Both the position numbers and the translations under genes were made by a program. A stretch of 64,000 nucleotides of DNA from Celerinatantimonas sp046054195 (GTDB lineage Bacteria; Pseudomonadota; Gammaproteobacteria; Enterobacterales; Celerinatantimonadaceae). The notes beneath the pieces were generated by a model. It had not been told where the DNA came from. It ran no database searches and saw nothing but the letters and a program-made list of their open reading frames with translations. Where the stretch lies: contig NZ_JBEQCS010000020.1 in the NCBI RefSeq assembly GCF_046054195.1, forward strand, positions 28,115 to 92,114. The letters run 5' to 3'. Positions 49,689-58,836 of this stretch are shown here, piece by piece (position 1 is the first letter of the stretch; each line of letters begins with the position of its first letter).

Positions 49689-50330
49689 CTAGTAGTCTTC
49701 GCGCGCTTTAAGCTCGCTGTAATCGCTCATCACCCATTTTTGATAGCCAGGACGCGTTTTTAATTTTTCATACCAACGCGCAACATGGATAGGCAGCGAA
49801 ATACTCAGCCCTTGAGTTGTGAGCCGATAGATAATCGCCCCCGCACAGATGTCAGCTAGCGTGATGGACTCACCAGCAAGATAGTCGCTTAACGAGAGCT
49901 GTTTATCCAGAACACTTAAGCACTGAACGCATTTTTCAAGTTCTGCATTCACCGTTTTCATATCGCGCTTTGCCGCACTCATCCGGTAATAACCCCAGAA
50001 TGTTCCCATAAACGCGTTTTGAAAAATAAGCTGTGACCAATCCATCCAACGTTCATAAAGTGAGCGCTGATATGGGTCTTCGCTATACCAGCTTTCATCG
50101 GCGAAACTTGCCACTAAGTAACGCAAAATCGAGTGTGATTCCCAAATTGCTTTTTCGCCATCGACTAATACAGGAACTTTGCGCATTGGATTTAATTTAA
50201 CAAATTCAGGGTCATCCAAACCCTTAAAGCGGCCACCGAGCTGAATATGTTGATAATCGATATTGAGCTCTTCTAATAACCACAAGACTTTTTGCACATT
50301 AAATGAGGTGGTTCGACCATATAACTTCAC
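49689..50330 (-). CDS. glutathione S-transferase family protein
   Basis: A 213-residue GST. The N-domain begins M-K-L-Y-G-R-T-T-S-F-N-V-Q-K-V-L-W-L-L-E-E-L, and has the cis-proline site M-R-K-V-P-V-L-V-D-G with E-S-H-S-I-L-R-Y. The C-domain motif is I-T-L-A-D-I. It resembles theta/YfcG-like GSTs that conjugate or reduce electrophiles with glutathione. It is transcribed with the cupin gene downstream. No neighbour reveals its substrate. Confidence 0.88.
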   Translation of the reverse strand: MKLYGRTTSFNVQKVLWLLEELNIDYQHIQLGGRFKGLDDPEFVKLNPMRKVPVLVDGEKAIWESHSILRYLVASFADESWYSEDPYQRSLYERWMDWSQLIFQNAFMGTFWGYYRMSAAKRDMKTVNAELEKCVQCLSVLDKQLSLSDYLAGESITLADICAGAIIYRLTTQGLSISLPIHVARWYEKLKTRPGYQKWVMSDYSELKAREDY

Positions 50331-50780
50331 GCTATTTTCCTTCTAAGTCATCTGACACACAAAACCGATTAACAAGCGTTGATCATATCATTTTCCCCCT
50401 GGCAATAATGGTCAAAAAACGTATTTATTAATCACGCTATCTTCAACTGCCAGATAAGCAATATTCAGTTTATCTATCTGTTTTATATAAATAATCGGCG
50501 ATCAAATAATATCTGTAGCAATGACAGCTTTGGACAAATTGTTCCTTGGTAGGTTGTTACAAGTGACTTAATGCACTCTATTGGGGCAATTATTGGGCAA
50601 AAGCTTGTAGTTCTATAACTTTTATGTATATTGTATGCAGTAGTAGTGCATTAATATTATTGAAATGGATTTTCTTATGCATACTTATTCAGCGGTTGTA
50701 TTCAAAACAATCGGCTTATTCTTTGCATAACCATTCTTCTAGCAGAATATTTTGTGAGCCGCCTTGAGTACAGATTGAAT
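50331..50780. other. AT-rich intergenic stretch without a recognised gene
   Basis: This 450-base region separates the GST gene and a LysR gene. It includes ATGCA-N7-TGCAT around 50633-50651 and a TGTATATTGT stretch, but no convincing gene or operator. A 22-codon frame near 50663 is too short and lacks a ribosome site. Confidence 0.4.
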
Positions 50781-51752
50781 ATGAGTAAAAAATTACCGCC
50801 CCTACAAATTCTCCAAACCTTTTCAGTGGTTGCCGCGTCGAATAGTTTTACTGCGGCCAGTAAAGAGCTGCATTTAAGTCAAAGTGCGGTCAGCCGCCAG
50901 ATCCAACAGCTCGAACATTACTTGGGTAAAAATCTATTCAATCGTAGCTCACGAAAGCTCACATTAACCGCGCATGGTGAAGCTCTGCTGCCTCAGATAG
51001 AAAAAGCGGTCGCATCATTTAAAAACTCTTTGGAAAGCTCACTGGCCAACGATCATCAAATCACGGTTCGAATGGCACCAACGCTTGCCCGGCGCTGGTT
51101 CCTTCCGCAGTTGCCTGAGCTTTTAGAAGTACTGCCAGAGCTTGATGTGAATGTCGATACTGCTTGGTTTTTAGAGCCGCAATTTGCGCTCGGAGAGGTC
51201 GATGTGGTCATCAGTTATGGTCATGGCCATTGGCCGGGAATGCAAGTGGTCCCGCTACTTAAAGAGTCAATTACCCCCGTGTGCTCGCCGCGCTACCCAC
51301 TGCTAAAACAAAACCTAAGCCAAGAAGAAATTCTCCGCCGAGCCGTTTTATTGCATAACAATCGGGAACATTCTGACTGGTCATTATGGCTTGAGGATCA
51401 ACAACTGCACCAAGCCACGACCTATAAAAATCAAATTTTTGATACGCAGGATTATGCGCTTACCGCTGCCGAGTGCGGCTATGGCATTGCCATGGGCGAT
51501 TTAGCGCTCATTAAGCCAGAGCTTGAAAGTAACAAATTAATCTGTCCATTTGAACATACGATTGAGACAGGTTATGGCTACTACGCAATATTTCCAACCA
51601 ACTCGGTCAATATCCCTAAAGTAAAAACCTTTATTAACTGGATAACGGCAGAACCGGTGCAGAAAAAGCACTCAGCCATTGCGCCAATACCAAAAAGGGC
51701 TAGCCAAACAACATGGCCAGCCCCGGGGTTTTTGCGCCGAGCGGTGTTATGA
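50781..51752 (+). CDS. LysR-family transcriptional regulator, GcvA-like
   Basis: A 323-residue LTTR. The winged helix P-L-Q-I-L-Q-T-F-S-V-V-A-A-S-N-S-F-T-A-A-S-K-E-L-H-L-S-Q-S-A-V-S-R-Q-I is GcvA-like. The effector domain has L-A-R-R-W-F-L-P-Q-L-P, V-V-I-S-Y-G and a late C-G-Y-G-I-A-M-G-D. Start is ambiguous, ATG 50781 or GTG 50754. Its stop overlaps that of the convergent ArgH-type operon by six bases, so it is a candidate regulator of that operon by proximity only. Confidence 0.85.
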   Translation: MSKKLPPLQILQTFSVVAASNSFTAASKELHLSQSAVSRQIQQLEHYLGKNLFNRSSRKLTLTAHGEALLPQIEKAVASFKNSLESSLANDHQITVRMAPTLARRWFLPQLPELLEVLPELDVNVDTAWFLEPQFALGEVDVVISYGHGHWPGMQVVPLLKESITPVCSPRYPLLKQNLSQEEILRRAVLLHNNREHSDWSLWLEDQQLHQATTYKNQIFDTQDYALTAAECGYGIAMGDLALIKPELESNKLICPFEHTIETGYGYYAIFPTNSVNIPKVKTFINWITAEPVQKKHSAIAPIPKRASQTTWPAPGFLRRAVL

Positions 51753-53147
51753 GTTTAAAGCGGCTAGACGCTCGCCAAGCGCTGCAATTGCTTTTTTAAC
51801 TTGCACAGGTGAGGTACCGCCTGGATTGGTACGGCAACCAACCGAGCCTTCCAGCGTTAGTACTTCATAAACATCTTCTTTAATTGAGTCACTAAAGCTT
51901 TGCATCACATCAAGTGGCAGCTCTGACAAATGCACAATATCGTGTTCTTTGGCATAGCGAACCATCGCTGCAACATGGTGGTGCGCATCACGAAACGCTT
52001 CACCCTGACGAACCAAATAATCGGCTAAGTCAGTTGCAGTTGAGTAACCAAGTGATGCAGCTTCACGCATTTTGTCTTTTTTCACTTGAATAGTTGGAAC
52101 CATCGCGGTGCAAACCTGAACAGCTGCCAAAACGTTTTGGAACGTATCGATGAGCGGCGGTTTAGACTCCATCAAGTCTTTGTTATAGGCAAGCGGCAGG
52201 CCTTTAAGCAAGCTGACGGCAAATGACAAGTTTCCTTGGATGCGAGCGGCACGGCCACGCAGCAATTCAGCCAAATCAGGGTTTTTCTTCTGCGGCATAA
52301 TAGAAGAACCAGTACAGAACTGATCGCCTAACTCAACAAAACCAACCATCGGCGTACACCATAAGATCAGCTCTTCAGAAAAGCGTGACATGTGCGCCAT
52401 AATAAGTGCACCAACATGGCAAACATCCACAACGAAATCACGATCAGAGACGGCGTCGAGTGAGTTTGCACACAATTTTTCAAAACCAAGAAGTTCTGCG
52501 GTGTACTCTGGCAAAATTGGGAAACTAGTCCCGGCTAGCGCCGCGCAGCCTAACGGCAAAACGCTTAAGCGCTCTTTTGCTTGATGGGCACGCTGCAAGT
52601 CACGCAGGAACATCTCAACGTACGCCATCAGATGGTGGCCAAAGGTAACCGGCTGAGCAATCTGCAGATGAGTGAAACCTGGCATGATGGTATCAACGTG
52701 CTCGCTGGCAAGTTTAGCCAATGCTTCAATCAGTTGCGTTAGAGCCGTGCTCAACTTAGTCAATTCAGCGCGCGAATATAACCGCAGGTCAGTAGCAACC
52801 TGGTCATTACGAGAGCGAGCGGTATGCAGTTTTTTACCGACACTACCGATAATTTCAACCAGACGGTGCTCAACGTTCATATGCACATCTTCAAACTCAA
52901 CGCGCCAATCAAACTGGCCGTTTTTCATCTCTTCATCAATCTGAGTCAGCCCTTTAACAATAAGGTCATGCTCTTCTTGAGTCAGAATATTTGCTTTGGT
53001 TAGCATTGCGGCATGTGCTTTAGAGCCGATAATGTCATACTCAGCAAAGTTTTTGTCAGAGCCGATGCAGGTATGAAACCGTTGAAAGTCCACTGACGTT
53101 GCTTGAGCAAACAGTGGCGACCAGGTTTGTTGTGGTTTGTTTTCCAT
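51747..53147 (-). CDS. ArgH-family lyase (argininosuccinate lyase-like, possible aminopolycarboxylate C-N lyase)
   Basis: A 466-residue member of the aspartase/fumarase superfamily, ArgH branch. The K-L-H-T-A-R-S-R-N-D-Q-V-A-T-D segment (usually K-L-H-T-G-R), the catalytic G-S-S-I-M-P-Q-K-K-N-P-D loop and D-V-H-M-N-V-E are seen. The N-terminus differs from true ArgH, with W-S-P-L-F instead of W-G-G-R-F. It cleaves a C-N bond, releasing fumarate. No other arg gene is here; it sits with an MmgE/PrpD gene, two deacetylase-fold genes and an amino-acid importer. EDDS- and iminodisuccinate lyases belong to this branch, so such a role is proposed. AGGAAA precedes the ATG. Ordinary argininosuccinate lyase cannot be excluded. 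Confidence 0.82.
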   Translation of the reverse strand: MENKPQQTWSPLFAQATSVDFQRFHTCIGSDKNFAEYDIIGSKAHAAMLTKANILTQEEHDLIVKGLTQIDEEMKNGQFDWRVEFEDVHMNVEHRLVEIIGSVGKKLHTARSRNDQVATDLRLYSRAELTKLSTALTQLIEALAKLASEHVDTIMPGFTHLQIAQPVTFGHHLMAYVEMFLRDLQRAHQAKERLSVLPLGCAALAGTSFPILPEYTAELLGFEKLCANSLDAVSDRDFVVDVCHVGALIMAHMSRFSEELILWCTPMVGFVELGDQFCTGSSIMPQKKNPDLAELLRGRAARIQGNLSFAVSLLKGLPLAYNKDLMESKPPLIDTFQNVLAAVQVCTAMVPTIQVKKDKMREAASLGYSTATDLADYLVRQGEAFRDAHHHVAAMVRYAKEHDIVHLSELPLDVMQSFSDSIKEDVYEVLTLEGSVGCRTNPGGTSPVQVKKAIAALGERLAALNS

Positions 53148-53168
53148 TTTATTTCCTAAATCAGTCAA

Positions 53169-54551
53169 TTAAGTGCGTTCAGAGCGCTTTGCAACCAATG
53201 GCAATAGCGAGTGGACATCATCTGCTTGCTCAATTGAGCGAACGCAATCAATCAGTTGTTGGCTTAGTGACGCATCTAAACAATGCGACGTGACACTTTG
53301 AAATTTTTCAATAATTTGAGCCATCGACAGTGGATTTTGCGGGCTGCCTAATGGCCGCTGTGAGTGGCTAAAGACATTGCCGTGAATGTCGGTGACCTGA
53401 ATAACGGGCTCTTCGTTATCAGCCATTGAATCATCCAGCTGAAAACTAACCTTCGCCATCCAGTGGCTCCACCAATCTCCCTGCCAGGTTTGAGCTTCAA
53501 GCTGGCTCAGGCCAACTTCATTAAACTCAAGCCAGCTGCACAGCGCATAAGCAATACTCATCTGCGCTTGAGCGCGTGAGTTAATCTGTGTACCGGCACA
53601 CATACCCGCCTGGAACGGGCAAATCACCACAGTAATATCAGCAATTTCTGAGGTTTTAATGCCGTGTTCGCTTTGGATATAGCGCAATGAATCAATGGCA
53701 GAATGAGTTCCGCGACAGGTTGCATACGGTTTAATCGAGCAGCGATTCACGCGCCAGTACTGACCAAATTCCGTAATCAGGTCATCTGCGTGATGCTCGC
53801 TTTGATTAAATGAGCTTAAAAAACTGCCCCACGAGTCATTTTCAAAGATTTGATTTGGGCCGCTCATCCCAGCTTTAGCGAGATGTGCCGCCATATAACC
53901 ACCTTCAGCCGCTCTTCCGGCGTGTAGTTTTTTGGTCTGGCTGCCATCATGGATAAACGACCAAGTACCACCGGCAAAAGAGGCTGCGATGCCCAATGCC
54001 GCTTGCACTTGCTTGGTGTCCAACTCGAGGAGAACGGCGCAGGCAACGGCTGCCCCGAACACGCCGCAGGTTCCCGTTGAATGCCAGCCTTGAGCATTAT
54101 GCGATTCATAGCCGCCGGTTGCTTCAAGCACGCGGCGCCCGACTTCGTAGCCTAAAATTACGGCCTGTAAAAACAGCTTACCATTAACAGCGCTCTCAAC
54201 TTTCGCCAGTGCAGCGAGCACCGCTGGCAACACCACCGCGCCTGAGTGATCGCAGCCGCCAGAATCATCCAACTCCAGCGCATGAGCGGAAATACCATTG
54301 ATCATGGCCGCATCACGACCACTGCAATAACGGTCATGGCCGACGATGAGCGCTTGACCGATACTCAGCTCCCCCGCCATCGCACGCAGCGCCAGAGTCG
54401 TTTCGTCAGAATCAGCGCCAGCTAGCATCACCCCGAGGGTGTCGAGAATATGAATGCGGGTTTTATCAAGTGTTGCTAAATCAAAATCGCTAAAACGCGT
54501 ACTGGTCACTAACTTTGCCAGACGCTCGGCATAAAATTCACTGGCGGCCAT
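53169..54551 (-). CDS. MmgE/PrpD family protein
   Basis: A 460-residue protein with the family's features: I-L-D-T-L-G-V-M-L-A-G near the N-terminus, A-L-E-L-D-D-S-G-G-C-D-H-S-G-A-V, the central E-V-G-R-R-V and G-T-C-G-V-F-G-A-A, K-L-H-A-G-R-A-A-E-G-G-Y, then Y-A-T-C-R-G-T-H-S. The family includes 2-methylcitrate dehydratase PrpD, cis-aconitate decarboxylase and iminodisuccinate epimerase. No methylcitrate gene is nearby. Beside an ArgH-type lyase, an epimerase role on an amino-polycarboxylic acid is the better guess. ATG 54551 (AGGAG six bases ahead) overlaps the preceding gene by 14 bases. Confidence 0.85.
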   Translation of the reverse strand: MAASEFYAERLAKLVTSTRFSDFDLATLDKTRIHILDTLGVMLAGADSDETTLALRAMAGELSIGQALIVGHDRYCSGRDAAMINGISAHALELDDSGGCDHSGAVVLPAVLAALAKVESAVNGKLFLQAVILGYEVGRRVLEATGGYESHNAQGWHSTGTCGVFGAAVACAVLLELDTKQVQAALGIAASFAGGTWSFIHDGSQTKKLHAGRAAEGGYMAAHLAKAGMSGPNQIFENDSWGSFLSSFNQSEHHADDLITEFGQYWRVNRCSIKPYATCRGTHSAIDSLRYIQSEHGIKTSEIADITVVICPFQAGMCAGTQINSRAQAQMSIAYALCSWLEFNEVGLSQLEAQTWQGDWWSHWMAKVSFQLDDSMADNEEPVIQVTDIHGNVFSHSQRPLGSPQNPLSMAQIIEKFQSVTSHCLDASLSQQLIDCVRSIEQADDVHSLLPLVAKRSERT

Positions 54552-55431
54552 CGGCGAACTCCTGCAAATACTCAGCGAAAACTGCAACCGGATGTTCCGC
54601 TTCATTTTGCTGATTACTTTGCTGGTGCCAAGCGGCTAACTGTGAGCCAGTTGCGAACCAAACATCATCAAACTGAGCGATATAATCAAGCAGTTCATCG
54701 ACAATAAAAGAGCGCCCGGGAGTAGCAATGATCTCCGGGCGAAGCTGCAAATTAAAGCACAAACCATATTCATGGTAGGCTGCAAATTCACTACGCCAGT
54801 TATCTAAGACGGCATCATAACCGGCCATGCGGCTATGCCCTTTGGGAAAGGCTGGCGTAAAGTTAAATTGAAAATAAGGGCGATCTTCAAGCTCTACCTG
54901 CACTGGCAGCTCAATCAAGCCACTTTGATGCTGATAGGGAAAATCATCACCGTTAAGCGTCGATGACCACTCAAAGCCCTGCGCTTTTAATAAGCTATCA
55001 AAGCCATTTGGCCACAGTCCGCTTGGCAGACGAAAACCTTTCGGCGCTTGTCCGGTAATCGTTGCAAGAGTCTCACGAGTGCGTTTGAGGCAATCAATAT
55101 TTTGCGCATCAGACTGCTCGCAGTATTGTTCAAAGTTGATGCCGCGACCGGCAATCTCATGGCCTTTGGCACTGAGCTCGGCGATAAAAGAGGCTCGCTC
55201 ACTAGCGACAGCTGCTGGGACAAACCAAGTCGTTGGCAGATCTCGGGCAAAAAGCTGCTCGCATAAACGCTCAACACCACGGGTCGTGCCATATTCCCAT
55301 ACGGAGCGACTCTTACTGCGCTGCGCCAAATCAGGGGCGATTGCCAAGGCATCTCGGCCATCATCGTAGATAATCGACAACATCACGGCGCAGCGTTTGC
55401 CTTTTGGCCATTGATATGAATTAGTTGTCAT
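54538..55431 (-). CDS. polysaccharide-deacetylase-fold protein, PuuE-like, lacking the H-x3-H motif
   Basis: A 297-residue NodB-fold protein. It has A-V-M-L-S-I-I-Y-D-D-G-R-D and the G-F-R-L-P-S-G-L-W-P segment, but the usual metal motif H-G-H-x-x-H is A-G-R-G-I-N-F-E. In this respect it resembles metal-independent PuuE-type cyclic amidohydrolases, which open allantoin or cyclic imides. ATG 55431 has GGAG before it and overlaps the upstream paralogue by 11 bases. It is the second of two such genes. A role in opening a lactam or cyclic imide form of the imported compound is inferred. Confidence 0.78.
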   Translation of the reverse strand: MTTNSYQWPKGKRCAVMLSIIYDDGRDALAIAPDLAQRSKSRSVWEYGTTRGVERLCEQLFARDLPTTWFVPAAVASERASFIAELSAKGHEIAGRGINFEQYCEQSDAQNIDCLKRTRETLATITGQAPKGFRLPSGLWPNGFDSLLKAQGFEWSSTLNGDDFPYQHQSGLIELPVQVELEDRPYFQFNFTPAFPKGHSRMAGYDAVLDNWRSEFAAYHEYGLCFNLQLRPEIIATPGRSFIVDELLDYIAQFDDVWFATGSQLAAWHQQSNQQNEAEHPVAVFAEYLQEFADGRQ

Positions 55432-56284
55432 AGTTACTCCGCCACCACTTAGCAATCTGCGAACAATGACTCACCCAGACATCATCGTGCGAGCGAATCT
55501 GTTTAAAGAGCGTGTCTAAAATCTTCAACCGTCCCGGTTTAGCACTCACTTTCGGGTGCAAAATGGTTGTCCAGCAAAGTCCTTGTTGGTGATAGCCTTC
55601 AAATTCATGACACCAATTTGAGGCGACCTGCTGATAAGGCGAGATGCGATCGCCTCCTGATGGGAAACTTGGTAACTCAAATAACGCCAATGCAGAATAA
55701 TCATCAATGTCCCAGCGACCTGGGATCTCAACTAAGCCAACTTTGCCTTCATTGAGGTGGAAATAGGGGCGATCGTCACCGCGCATGGAGCTTGAATATT
55801 GCACCCCAAACTCAAATAACAGCTTGGCTGTGTCGCTATTCCAATCCCCTGATGGCGTACGAAATCCAACCGGTTGCACGCCGAGACGCTGTTTAAAAAT
55901 CGCTTTGGAGTGTTCCATAATCTCAAGCTGTTGCTCGCTATTACAGTTAATAAACACTTCGTGGCGATGGCCGTGATAAGCAACCTCGTGGCCGTCTTCG
56001 ATGATCCGCTCACAGCGCTCAGGCCAATGTTCTAGCACCCAAGTCGGAATGAAAAACGTCGCGCTCAGTTGATATTTTTTTAATAAATCCAACAATCGAG
56101 GCAATGCCCGAAACGGGCCATAAGAGCCTTCGGTGAAATAACGCATGTTATCTTTGAGGGATTTATTGAGCATGGCATCACCGGTTGGCCCATCTAAATC
56201 AAAGGCTAATGCCACCGCACTTTGATACCCTTCAGGCCAAGCGGGGCGCGCCGACAGGTGGCGCGCCATAGTTAAATCAGACAC
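55421..56284 (-). CDS. polysaccharide-deacetylase-fold protein, PuuE/HpPgdA-like
   Basis: A 287-residue NodB-fold hydrolase with complete metal motif: V-A-L-A-F-D-L-D-G-P (Asp) and E-V-A-Y-H-G-H-R-H-E (H-x3-H). V-G-F-R-T-P-S-G-D-W and the C-terminal T-I-L-H-P-K-V-S-A-K-P-G-R are also seen. No signal peptide, so a cytoplasmic small-molecule amidase (allantoinase/cyclic imidase-like) is more likely than a cell-wall deacetylase. GTG 56284 is preferred because AAGGAA lies just upstream; an in-frame ATG follows at 56269. It is paralogous to the next gene. Confidence 0.8.
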   Translation of the reverse strand: MSDLTMARHLSARPAWPEGYQSAVALAFDLDGPTGDAMLNKSLKDNMRYFTEGSYGPFRALPRLLDLLKKYQLSATFFIPTWVLEHWPERCERIIEDGHEVAYHGHRHEVFINCNSEQQLEIMEHSKAIFKQRLGVQPVGFRTPSGDWNSDTAKLLFEFGVQYSSSMRGDDRPYFHLNEGKVGLVEIPGRWDIDDYSALALFELPSFPSGGDRISPYQQVASNWCHEFEGYHQQGLCWTTILHPKVSAKPGRLKILDTLFKQIRSHDDVWVSHCSQIAKWWRSNYDN

Positions 56285-56323
56285 AAATGTTCCTTGAGAG
56301 ATTTCATGCTCGCTGTTGCGAGC

Positions 56324-57160
56324 TTATTTGCCGGCGCCGTTTACTTGAGCAGTTTTAACGCCGTTAGTAGTCAGTCCCCATTTGTCGAGGATTTTGGTAT
56401 AAGTGCCGTCGGCAATCATCGCATTCAGCGTTTTAACCACTGCAGCACGCAATTCTGGGTTGTTTTTAGGAATACCGATGCCATAGATATCGTTTGATTT
56501 CATTGGCTTGCCGATCATTTTGTATTCGTTTGGCTCAAGTTTCATCTGATAAGCCATCGTTTCAATACCCTGCACAACCGCGTCATAACGGCCCTGTTTC
56601 ATGCCAAGACGTGCAGCGCTTGAGTCTTCAGTTCCTTCAAAATGAATCGCTGTTTTGCCGTTTGCATCACAGTTAGCTTTGCTCCAAGTCATGATGCTTT
56701 GGCCAAATGTGGTTGAGCGGCTGGCGGCAACAGTTTTGCCACACAAGGCTAACTCGCTGGCATATTTACCCGCATTCTTTTTCAGCGTGAAGAACACCGG
56801 ACCACTGGTCACGTAGTCAACGAAATCCATGGTTTTTTCACGTTTTGGATTATCGCTCATCCCAGAGATAATCAGATCGCCACGATGGGTCAGCAAGCTG
56901 CTTTGCAACTGGCTAAAAGCCGTGCTCACATACATTGGTTTTTTACCTAAACGATGAGCAATCTCTTGACTGATATCCACATCGAAACCCACGATTTTGC
57001 CCGTTTTGGCATCGTGATATTCCATTGGCGGATAGATTGGGTTCATCAGAAAATGCATCTTTGATGCGCTGATAAGGTTCAGATCATTAGTCGCAGCATG
57101 CGAGAGCACCGGAACAAACTCGGCTAACGCAAGACATAACGCAATATGTTTAAATTTCAT
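56324..57160 (-). CDS. ABC transporter substrate-binding protein, polar amino acid family 3
   Basis: A 278-residue periplasmic binding protein. Signal peptide M-K-F-K-H-I-A-L-C-L-A-L-A-E-F-V-P-V-L-S-H-A; then N-P-I-Y-P-P-M-E-Y, the family-3 core G-K-I-V-G-F-D-V-D-I-S and S-G-M-S-D-N-P-K-R. AAGGATATTCT precedes the ATG. The single conserved disulfide pair is C-G-K-T-V and A-N-C-D. With permease and ATPase next to it, it delivers an amino-acid-like compound, here probably an aminopolycarboxylate judging from the enzymes downstream. Confidence 0.92.
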   Translation of the reverse strand: MKFKHIALCLALAEFVPVLSHAATNDLNLISASKMHFLMNPIYPPMEYHDAKTGKIVGFDVDISQEIAHRLGKKPMYVSTAFSQLQSSLLTHRGDLIISGMSDNPKREKTMDFVDYVTSGPVFFTLKKNAGKYASELALCGKTVAASRSTTFGQSIMTWSKANCDANGKTAIHFEGTEDSSAARLGMKQGRYDAVVQGIETMAYQMKLEPNEYKMIGKPMKSNDIYGIGIPKNNPELRAAVVKTLNAMIADGTYTKILDKWGLTTNGVKTAQVNGAGK

Positions 57161-57181
57161 AGAATATCCTTGTCTTAAAAT

Positions 57182-57943
57182 CTAGAGAACGGCTGATATA
57201 AACTCACGCACACGCGGGTGTTTAGGGTTAATTAGCATGTTATCGGGCGTATCGCTGGCAACGATGGCCCCCGACTCCATGAATAGAACTTTGTCTGCCA
57301 CTTCGCGGCAAAAACCAATTTCGTGAGTCACCACAATCATGGTCATTCCTGATTGAGCCAGCTCTTTCATGACCGCTAGCACATCCCCAACTAGTTCCGG
57401 GTCAAGTGCCGAGGTTGGCTCATCAAATAAAATCGCCTGTGGCCGCATTGCCAATGTTCGGGCAATCGCGACACGCTGCTGCTGTCCACCAGAGAGCTCA
57501 TTAGGATAGCTATTGGCTTTTTCTGCCAAACCTACTTTTTTAAGTAGCTCCATTGCTTCTTTTTTGAGCTCCGCAGCAGGGCGTTTTTGCACATAAACCG
57601 GTCCTTCAATGATGTTTTCCAGAACCGTTTTATGCGGGAATAGATTAAAGCGCTGAAAGACCATGCCGACTTTAGAGCGCTGTTTGGCAATCTGTTTATC
57701 TTTTAATGGATGCAGCTTATTGCCTTGCTGGCGAAAACCGATGATCTCATCGTTAATTCGAATCACACCGCTTGAGGTACTTTCTAACTGGTTAATGCAG
57801 CGCAAAAAGGTGCTTTTGCCAGAACCTGAAGGCCCAATTACACACACCACTTCCCCTTCGTGAATATCGATGGAGATATCTTTAAGTACATGCAGCGTAT
57901 CGAAATATTTATTCACTTTTTCAGCAGAGATAATTACCGCCAT
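57182..57943 (-). CDS. ABC transporter ATP-binding protein, polar amino acid type
   Basis: A 253-residue ATPase. Walker A is G-P-S-G-S-G-K-S-T, Q-loop G-M-V-F-Q-R-F-N-L-F-P-H, signature L-S-G-G-Q-Q-Q-R, Walker B I-L-F-D-E-P-T-S-A-L-D, switch V-T-H-E-I-G-F. These are those of GlnQ/HisP-type ATPases. ATG 57943 is used, six bases after GAGGA and two bases before the permease stop. Confidence 0.93.
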   Translation of the reverse strand: MAVIISAEKVNKYFDTLHVLKDISIDIHEGEVVCVIGPSGSGKSTFLRCINQLESTSSGVIRINDEIIGFRQQGNKLHPLKDKQIAKQRSKVGMVFQRFNLFPHKTVLENIIEGPVYVQKRPAAELKKEAMELLKKVGLAEKANSYPNELSGGQQQRVAIARTLAMRPQAILFDEPTSALDPELVGDVLAVMKELAQSGMTMIVVTHEIGFCREVADKVLFMESGAIVASDTPDNMLINPKHPRVREFISAVL

Positions 57944-57945
57944 GA

Positions 57946-58836
57946 TCAATCCTCTTTAACTAATTCGGTGCTGGCTGTCTTGGGCGCTGAGACTTTGACC
58001 TTGCGGATCCCCCAACCTCGGGAGAAATAACGTTCGAGATAAAACTGACCAATATTAAGAACCGTGACCACCACCAAGTACCAGATTGCCGCCACTATCA
58101 ACAGTTCGATGACTCGCGAGTTGGCGTAGTAAATATTTTCAACACTGCGCAGCACTTCAGCATACTGAATCACACTGGCCAGCGAAGTTAACTTCACCAT
58201 GCCGATGGTTTCATTACCAATCGGTGGCACAATCACCCGCATCGCCTGTGGCAAAATAATGCGTAACATTGCCCGAGAGCGCGTCATTCCGATTGACTGC
58301 GCAGCTTCAAGCTGACCTTTATCGATAGATAAAATACCCGCACGAACCACTTCGGCTGTGTAGGCGCCTTGCTGTACACCTAAGCCGACCAACGCGGCCA
58401 CAAATGGCGTCATCACATCAACGGTTTGAATCGGGAAAAAACCAAAGAGGCTAATCGTGGGGAAGATAAGTGCTAAGTTAAACCACAGTAATAACTGCAA
58501 AAGCGCAGGGGTTCCGCGGAACAACCAAATATAAAAACCAGCGGCAGCGCGGAGCACTTTATTATCAGACATTCTTACAACGGCCGTTATTGTCCCAAGG
58601 GCAATCCCTAAAACCATTGAAAGGAACGTCATAATAATCATATTAAGGACGCCGTTTAATACGCTAGAAGTAAATAAGTTGTCTTCAACATATTCCCATG
58701 CAATCTGCCCTTTCCAAAATGCATGAGCCACATAGAGTAACGCGAGGATAAGACAAACAGCTGTTACTTTTTGTCCATTATGGGAGGGTTTTACATAGAT
58801 AAATTCTGATGAAGAAAGACCACTCATTGGCTGCAC
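57946..58836 (-). CDS. ABC transporter permease, polar amino acid type
   Basis: A 296-residue permease of the HisMQ/GlnP family with about six membrane segments. The early Y-I-W-L-F-R-G-T-P-A-L-L-Q-L-L-L-W segment and the coupling loop E-A-A-Q-S-I-G-M-T-R-S-R-A-M-L-R-I-I-L-P-Q-A are characteristic. It is the first gene of the operon that ends with the ArgH-type lyase. One permease gene is seen, so it likely acts as a homodimer. Confidence 0.92.
   Translation of the reverse strand: MQPMSGLSSSEFIYVKPSHNGQKVTAVCLILALLYVAHAFWKGQIAWEYVEDNLFTSSVLNGVLNMIIMTFLSMVLGIALGTITAVVRMSDNKVLRAAAGFYIWLFRGTPALLQLLLWFNLALIFPTISLFGFFPIQTVDVMTPFVAALVGLGVQQGAYTAEVVRAGILSIDKGQLEAAQSIGMTRSRAMLRIILPQAMRVIVPPIGNETIGMVKLTSLASVIQYAEVLRSVENIYYANSRVIELLIVAAIWYLVVVTVLNIGQFYLERYFSRGWGIRKVKVSAPKTASTELVKED

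Noticed and set aside
50620..50640. TGTATATTGT before a LysR gene as a further HutC-like operator
   Set aside because: It breaks the palindrome at the right half and lies in AT-rich DNA where partial matches are expected; no functional link to the 1.8-12.6 kb cluster.
55421..56284. Secreted peptidoglycan or chitin deacetylase role for the NodB-fold proteins
   Set aside because: No signal peptide or membrane anchor, and they sit between an amino-acid importer and C-N lyase/epimerase genes, favouring cytoplasmic cyclic amidohydrolases.
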